Assembly: GCF_025421775.1 (NCBI RefSeq)
Contig: NZ_JAOEFX010000004.1
Span: 372,001-436,000 of the forward strand
Origin: Paenarthrobacter aurescens
GTDB taxonomy: Bacteria; Actinomycetota; Actinomycetes; Actinomycetales; Micrococcaceae
Length of the DNA stretch: 64,000 nt
Direction of reading: 5' to 3'
Part shown: piece by piece, positions 59,975 to 64,000 of the stretch
Layout of the letters: the number at the start of each line of letters is the position of its first letter
Position numbering within the stretch: position 1 is the first letter of the stretch
Program-made: the position numbers and the translations under genes
Notes under the pieces: generated by a model
The model's input: the letters and a program-made list of their open reading frames with translations, nothing else
What the model was told of the DNA's origin: nothing
The model's database searches: none

Positions 59975-60982
59975 GTGACAACTACAGCCGTGCGCCCCAC
60001 GGCAGCAGCAAGCCGCAACCGGACGGGCGAGACCGCCCGACTGGTTGCGGCTGCTGCCGTTGTGCTGGTGATCGCGGTTGGCAGCATCTTCGTCGGCGTC
60101 AGCGATGTTTCGCTGCCCGCCTTGCTGGCGAACGACGCCGGTGCCTGGGAAATCTTCTGGGTCTCCCGGGTGCCACGCACCGTGGCCGTAGTCCTGGCCG
60201 GAATGGCGGTCGCCGTGGCCGGGTTAATCATGCAGCTCATGGCCCGGAACCGCTTTGTTGAGCCCTCCACCGTGGGCACCGTGGAGTCGGCAACCCTGGG
60301 AATCCTGGTCGTCACTGTGCTGGCTCCGGACTCTCCGATTCTCACCAAAATGCTGGTGGCTTCTGTGTTCGCCGTGCTGGGCACGGCCCTGTTCCTGGCC
60401 ATTCTCCGCAGGCTGCCCGCGCGCAACACCCTGCTTATTCCGCTGGTAGGCATCATGCTGGGCGGCATCATTGCTGCAGTCACCACGTTCTTCGCCTACC
60501 GCTTCGATCTCCTCCAGACCCTGAGCAACTGGATGATCGGCGACTTCTCCGGCGTGCTCCGCGGGCGGTATGAACTGCTGTGGATCGTGGCCGTGCTGGT
60601 GCTGGTGGGCCTCTTTGCTGCTGACCGCTTCACCGTGGCCGGCATGGGGCAGGACTTCACCACCAACCTTGGCCTGAACTACGCGCGCACCATGCGGCTG
60701 GGGCTGATGATCGTTTCGTTGATCTCCGCAGTGGTTGTCACCACCGTGGGGGCCGTGCCGTTCCTCGGCCTGGTGGTCCCCAACATTGTGTCCCTGCTCT
60801 TCGGCGACAACCTCCGCCGGGCTGTGCCGTGGACCGCTCTTTTTGGGGCGGCATTCGTGCTGGTCTGCGACATCATCGGCCGGACCATCCGGTTCCCCTA
60901 CGAAGTGCCAGTAGGCATGGTCATGTCCGTGTTGGGCGCCATCCTGTTCCTTTTCCTGCTGTTGAGGAAACGCAATGCCTGA
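59975..60982 (+). CDS. Iron-siderophore ABC permease (FecCD family), first subunit
   Basis: The 335-residue protein starts at a GTG 26 bases after the binding-protein stop. It has about nine hydrophobic segments and FecCD motifs: VSRVPRTVAVVLAGMAVAVA (SR-x-PR-x-x-A), VEPSTVGTVESATLGILVVT and VPFLGLVVPNIVSLLFGDN (FxGLVxPHI loop with PNI here). It overlaps the second permease gene by eight bases. It resembles CeuB/FatD/YclN. Confidence 0.9.
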   Translation: MTTTAVRPTAAASRNRTGETARLVAAAAVVLVIAVGSIFVGVSDVSLPALLANDAGAWEIFWVSRVPRTVAVVLAGMAVAVAGLIMQLMARNRFVEPSTVGTVESATLGILVVTVLAPDSPILTKMLVASVFAVLGTALFLAILRRLPARNTLLIPLVGIMLGGIIAAVTTFFAYRFDLLQTLSNWMIGDFSGVLRGRYELLWIVAVLVLVGLFAADRFTVAGMGQDFTTNLGLNYARTMRLGLMIVSLISAVVVTTVGAVPFLGLVVPNIVSLLFGDNLRRAVPWTALFGAAFVLVCDIIGRTIRFPYEVPVGMVMSVLGAILFLFLLLRKRNA

Positions 60983-61991
60983 AACTGTCCTCACGGCACC
61001 CCGTCTGTCCACCCGCACCCGTTGGCGCGACGCCATCCGCAGTACCCCACCGGGACTGGTGATCGGCATTCTGGCTATTGCCGCCGTCGTGCTTGTTGCC
61101 GTTTTCCTGACGATCGACCTTAAGGGCAACATCGCCTACATCCTGCCTCGCCGGGCCATCAAGGTGTCCGCGATGCTGCTGGTGGCTGTCGCGGTTGGGG
61201 TTTCCACGCTGCTGTTCCAGACAGTGACGGCCAACCGGATCCTGACGCCGTCCATCATGGGCTTCGATTCGTTGTACATTCTGGTGCAGACCGCGCTGGC
61301 GTTCGTGGCGGGTGCCGCGACGCTGGCGACGGCTCCGTCAACGCTGAAATTTGGGCTCGAGATCCTCCTGATGGTGGGCTTCAGCGCCTTCCTGTACCGG
61401 TGGATGTTCACCGGCGCCACGAGATCCCTGCACCTGTTGCTGTTGGTGGGAATCGTGCTGGGAACTCTGTTCCGCGGCTTCTCCTCGCTGTTGCAGCGCC
61501 TCATGGAGCCCAGCGAATTCATCATCCTGCAGGACTTGTTCTTCGCCAGCTTCAACAACGTGGACCCGGGGTTGCTGGCAGTTTCCGCGGTGCTGATCGC
61601 CTTGGTGTGCGTTGGCGTGTGGCGGATGCGGCACACCTTGGACGTGCTGGCGCTCGGCCGCGAAGTGGCCATCAACGTGGGCGTCGACCACAAGCGTGTA
61701 GTGATGCGCGTCCTGTTGGCGTGCTCCCTGCTGGTAGCGATCTCCACGGCCCTGGTGGGGCCGGTGACGTTCTTCGGACTCCTGGTGGTCAGCCTTGGCT
61801 ACCAGCTGTGCCGCGGCTTCCGGCATGCGTGGCTGCTACCGATGGTGGTGCTCATTGGTGCCATTGCGTTGGTGGGCGGCCAGTTGCTGCTGGAGCGCGT
61901 TTTCGGGTTCGCCACGGCGCTGAGCGTCATCATCGAGTTCACCGGCGGCATCCTCTTCCTTTACCTGTTGCTGAAAGGCTCACTGAAATGA
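60975..61991 (+). CDS. Iron-siderophore ABC permease (FecCD family), second subunit
   Basis: The 338-residue protein is a FecCD permease with about nine membrane segments: RAIKVSAMLLVAVAVGVSTL, FQTVTANRILTPSIMGFDSL (the conserved QxxxxNRxLxPxxxG stretch), and LVGPVTFFGLLVVSLGYQLC in the ATPase-coupling loop region. It resembles CeuC/FatC/YclO. Together with the preceding permease it forms the heterodimeric channel. Confidence 0.9.
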   Translation: MPETVLTAPRLSTRTRWRDAIRSTPPGLVIGILAIAAVVLVAVFLTIDLKGNIAYILPRRAIKVSAMLLVAVAVGVSTLLFQTVTANRILTPSIMGFDSLYILVQTALAFVAGAATLATAPSTLKFGLEILLMVGFSAFLYRWMFTGATRSLHLLLLVGIVLGTLFRGFSSLLQRLMEPSEFIILQDLFFASFNNVDPGLLAVSAVLIALVCVGVWRMRHTLDVLALGREVAINVGVDHKRVVMRVLLACSLLVAISTALVGPVTFFGLLVVSLGYQLCRGFRHAWLLPMVVLIGAIALVGGQLLLERVFGFATALSVIIEFTGGILFLYLLLKGSLK

Positions 61992-62004
61992 TTGGCGTCT
62001 GTGC

Positions 62005-62763
62005 ATGATTACCGTCCGGAACGTGACCAAGCGCTACGGCGGCACTACGGTGCTGGACGACGTCACTTGCGAGATCCCTCGCGGCGGCATCACCTCCATC
62101 ATCGGCCCCAACGGCGCGGGCAAGTCCACGCTGCTATCGCTGATCAGCCGCCTCCAGCCCATGGACGGCGGGGGAGTGTCGGTGGCTGGCTTGGATGTCA
62201 CAGCGACGCCCAGCAAGGAACTGGCCAAGACCATGGCCATCCTGCGGCAGGAGAACCACCTGACCATGCGGCTCACGGTCCGCGACCTCGTGGCTTTTGG
62301 CCGCTTCCCGCACAGCGGCGGCCGGCCAACGGTGGAGGACCTTGAGCACGTGGACGAGGCCATCCGGCAGCTGGACCTGACGTCCATGGCTGACAAGTTC
62401 GTGGATGAGCTCTCCGGCGGTCAGCGTCAACGCGCGTACATCGCGATGGTCCTGGCGCAGGACACCGAATACCTGCTGCTCGACGAACCGCTCAACAACC
62501 TGGACATGAAGCACTCCGTGGAAATGATGCGGCTGCTGCGCCGGCTGGCCGACGAGCTCGGAAAGACGATCGTCCTGGTGGTCCACGACATCAACTTCGC
62601 GTCCTGCTACTCGGACACCATCCTGGCCATGAAGGACGGCCGGCTCATCCATCAGGGCACGCCCTCGGAGATCATGCGCGCCGGGATGCTGCACGACGTT
62701 TACGACATCAACATCCGCATCGAGGAAATCGACGGCAACCGGATCGGCGTGTACTTCGCCTGA
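62005..62763 (+). CDS. Iron-siderophore ABC transporter ATP-binding protein
   Basis: The 252-residue protein has Walker A IIGPNGAGKSTLLSLI, signature LSGGQRQRAYIAMVLAQD, Walker B YLLLDEPLNNLDM and the switch histidine VVHDINFASCYSD. It energises the two permeases and matches FatE/CeuD/YclP ATPases. It is 13 bases after the second permease stop and closes the operon. Confidence 0.93.
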   Translation: MITVRNVTKRYGGTTVLDDVTCEIPRGGITSIIGPNGAGKSTLLSLISRLQPMDGGGVSVAGLDVTATPSKELAKTMAILRQENHLTMRLTVRDLVAFGRFPHSGGRPTVEDLEHVDEAIRQLDLTSMADKFVDELSGGQRQRAYIAMVLAQDTEYLLLDEPLNNLDMKHSVEMMRLLRRLADELGKTIVLVVHDINFASCYSDTILAMKDGRLIHQGTPSEIMRAGMLHDVYDINIRIEEIDGNRIGVYFA

Positions 62764-62807
62764 CGCTCTCTCACCTTCCGCGTGCTTGGGCGGGACGCTC
62801 TCTCACC
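62762..62807. repeat. Dispersed CTCTCTCAC element, copy 2
   Basis: GACGCTCTCTCACCTT begins at 62762, two bases before the end of the ATPase stop codon, and a second GACGCTCTCTCACC lies at 62794-62807, giving the same 32-base motif spacing as the element at 38963-39003. The intervening sequence is not conserved apart from a few bases (CCGCG/TCGCG). Confidence 0.65.
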
Positions 62808-62818
62808 GTCAGACAACA

Positions 62819-62861
62819 GAGCCCGACGTCGGCACCCCAGCGGGGTGCCGACGTCGGGCTC
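62819..62861. terminator. Strong bidirectional terminator between siderophore operon and permease
   Basis: A perfect 20-bp stem (62819-62838 and 62842-62861) with an AGC loop, followed by GGTTTCT. It lies 55 bases after the ATPase stop and 13 bases beyond the leftward permease stop, so it can end both transcripts. Confidence 0.85.
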
Positions 62862-62874
62862 GGTTTCTCGGGTG

Positions 62875-64000
62875 TCAGCGCGGTGCCGCGGGTTCGGCCG
62901 CGGACAGGGCCGGACACACGGGCCCGCCGGGCGGGGGGGGGGGTGACCTGCGGACCACTGCATAGGCGACCCCGAGGATCGCGAACCAGATGGGCGTCAC
63001 CAGCAGTGCCGTGAGCGTATCCGGCTGGGTGGTGAGTGCCCACACGAGGAACGCGAAGAACGCGAAGACCACCCACACCATCGGGATGCCGCCTGGCATC
63101 TTGAACGGAGAGGCGGCGTGCTGCTCAGGGCGGCGCTTCCGGTACACGAGGTAGCTGGCCAGGATGATGGACCAGACGAACATGAAGCAGACGGCGGACA
63201 CAGTGGTGACCATGTCGAACGCCACGCCAACGTCCTTGCCCGCGTAGAGAAGCGCGACGCCGGCCAGCAACAGGACGCAGGAAAGGAACAGCGCGTTCTG
63301 GGGTACTTTGCGGCTGGAGAGCCGGCCGAAGAGCTTGGGGGCATCGCCGTCGTTTGCCAGGCCGTAGACCATGCGGGACGTGGAGTAGATGCCCGAGTTG
63401 GCCGAGGACATGGCCGAGGTGAGCACTACGAGGTTGACCACGGTCGCTGCCATTCCCAGACCGGCGAGGGAGAACATTGCGATGAACGGGCTCTGGCCCG
63501 CCTTGAATTCGGTCCACGGGGTGACCGACATGAGGATGATGAGGGCGCCCACGTAGAAGAGCATGACGCGCAGGGGGATGGCGTTGATGGCACGGGGGAG
63601 GTTGTGCTCCGGGTTCTTGGTTTCGGCCGCTGCGGTGCCCACCAGCTCGATGCCGACGAAGGCGAAGACGGCGATCTGGAAACCGGCCACGAAGCCCATG
63701 AATTCCTTGGGGAAGAAACCGCCGTGGCTCCAGAGGTTGGTAAAGCTCGCGGTGCCTGCGTTGGACTGGAATCCGGTGAAGATCATCACCAGGCCCACCA
63801 CGATCAGCGCCACGATGGCAATGATCTTGATGAGTGCGAACCAGAACTCGGTCTCGCCGAAGGCCTTGACCGTGGGGAGGTTGAGGAGCAGCAAGATGAT
63901 GATGGTGGCGATGCCTGGGATCCAGAGTTGGATTCCCGGCCAGAGTTCGTTGGCGTAGCCCGCAATCGCGATGACGTCCGCAACACCGGTGACGACCCAG
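62875..64000 (-). CDS. Amino-acid permease (CycA/AAP type, APC superfamily), N-terminus cut by window end
   Basis: The frame is open through 64000: upstream of 63894 it continues as WVVTGVADVIAIAGYANELW, so the true start is outside. At least eight membrane segments are visible. FGETEFWFALIKIIAIVALI is the signature of the AAP family of amino-acid permeases (CycA, GabP, AnsP). The conserved GxELVGTAAAETKNPE block lies in FVGIELVGTAAAETKNPEHN. The C-terminal tail contains PPPPP from an 11-base G run at 62933-62943 (C run on the coding strand). It probably imports alanine, serine or glycine-type amino acids. Confidence 0.85.
   Translation of the reverse strand, partial: WVVTGVADVIAIAGYANELWPGIQLWIPGIATIIILLLLNLPTVKAFGETEFWFALIKIIAIVALIVVGLVMIFTGFQSNAGTASFTNLWSHGGFFPKEFMGFVAGFQIAVFAFVGIELVGTAAAETKNPEHNLPRAINAIPLRVMLFYVGALIILMSVTPWTEFKAGQSPFIAMFSLAGLGMAATVVNLVVLTSAMSSANSGIYSTSRMVYGLANDGDAPKLFGRLSSRKVPQNALFLSCVLLLAGVALLYAGKDVGVAFDMVTTVSAVCFMFVWSIILASYLVYRKRRPEQHAASPFKMPGGIPMVWVVFAFFAFLVWALTTQPDTLTALLVTPIWFAILGVAYAVVRRSPPPPPGGPVCPALSAAEPAAPR
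62933..62943 (-). repeat. Homopolymer of 11 G (C on the permease coding strand)
   Basis: GCGGGGGGGGGGGTGACC contains 11 consecutive G within the last 25 codons of the permease, encoding four to five prolines. A one- or two-base change would alter the C-terminal 20 or so residues. It may be a phase-variable tract or a sequencing-sensitive site. Confidence 0.7.

Overview
The window is chromosomal DNA of a high-GC actinobacterium, most likely an Arthrobacter/Paenarthrobacter-type member of the Micrococcaceae. This rests on base composition and codon use, a mycothiol-dependent-enzyme-family protein, a LigC-type ATP-dependent ligase, a DUF6480-type protein, WXG100-type proteins, an IdeR/DtxR-like iron box and GC-rich terminators with short T tails. 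I see no rRNA, tRNA, CRISPR array, insertion sequence or prophage.

Region 1 (1-10.5 kb) is catabolic. It starts inside an HpcH/HpaI aldolase and continues with a lipoprotein, a SnoaL-like protein and an HTH protein. An aminotransferase is followed by an RraA-like hydroxy-oxoacid aldolase. A LysR regulator faces a 5-oxoprolinase operon (pxpA-pxpB-pxpC), which is followed by an MHS-type transporter and an SDR. Region 2 (10.6-16.9 kb) holds a CoiA-like fragment, a thioesterase, a GNAT enzyme, a histidine phosphatase, purB with a 17-bp tandem repeat at its 3' end, a WXG-like small protein coupled to an alpha/beta hydrolase, and a small holin-like membrane protein.

Region 3 (16.9-32.6 kb) carries a HisC-type aminotransferase, an E1alpha-E1beta-E2 2-oxoacid dehydrogenase operon with a PAP2 phosphatase, and a cytosine-deaminase-like amidohydrolase divergent from an APC permease. 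A universal stress protein and an aminotransferase form one operon, divergent from a PEP-mutase/isocitrate-lyase-type enzyme. After these come an unrecognised two-gene module (soluble protein plus four-helix membrane protein), a GerMN lipoprotein, and an FMN reductase divergent from a TetR regulator. Region 4 (32.9-40.1 kb) is a complete Opp/Dpp-type peptide ABC importer followed by a Gfo/Idh/MocA oxidoreductase.

Region 5 (40.1-54.7 kb) has an LpqN-like protein and a true WXG100 protein with a repetitive C-terminus. It continues with a sigma-factor/membrane-protein unit, alanine dehydrogenase with a divergent PucR-type regulator, a low-complexity membrane protein, LigC, a DUF6480-type protein, a hydrolase pair and an excisionase-type HTH protein, and ends with HPr and enzyme I of the PTS. 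Region 6 (54.8-64 kb) contains a TetR regulator with mannitol PTS EIICBA (mtlA) and mannitol-1-phosphate dehydrogenase (mtlD). It then has a siderophore ABC importer behind an iron box, and a truncated amino-acid permease carrying an 11-G tract.

The genes are mostly short metabolic modules, each with its own regulator and a palindrome in the shared intergenic region. The least explained items are the 28.7-30.2 kb two-gene module, the two WXG-type loci without secretion genes, and several repeats (the 17-bp tandem array, the CTCTCTCAC dispersed element and the 38-bp palindrome).
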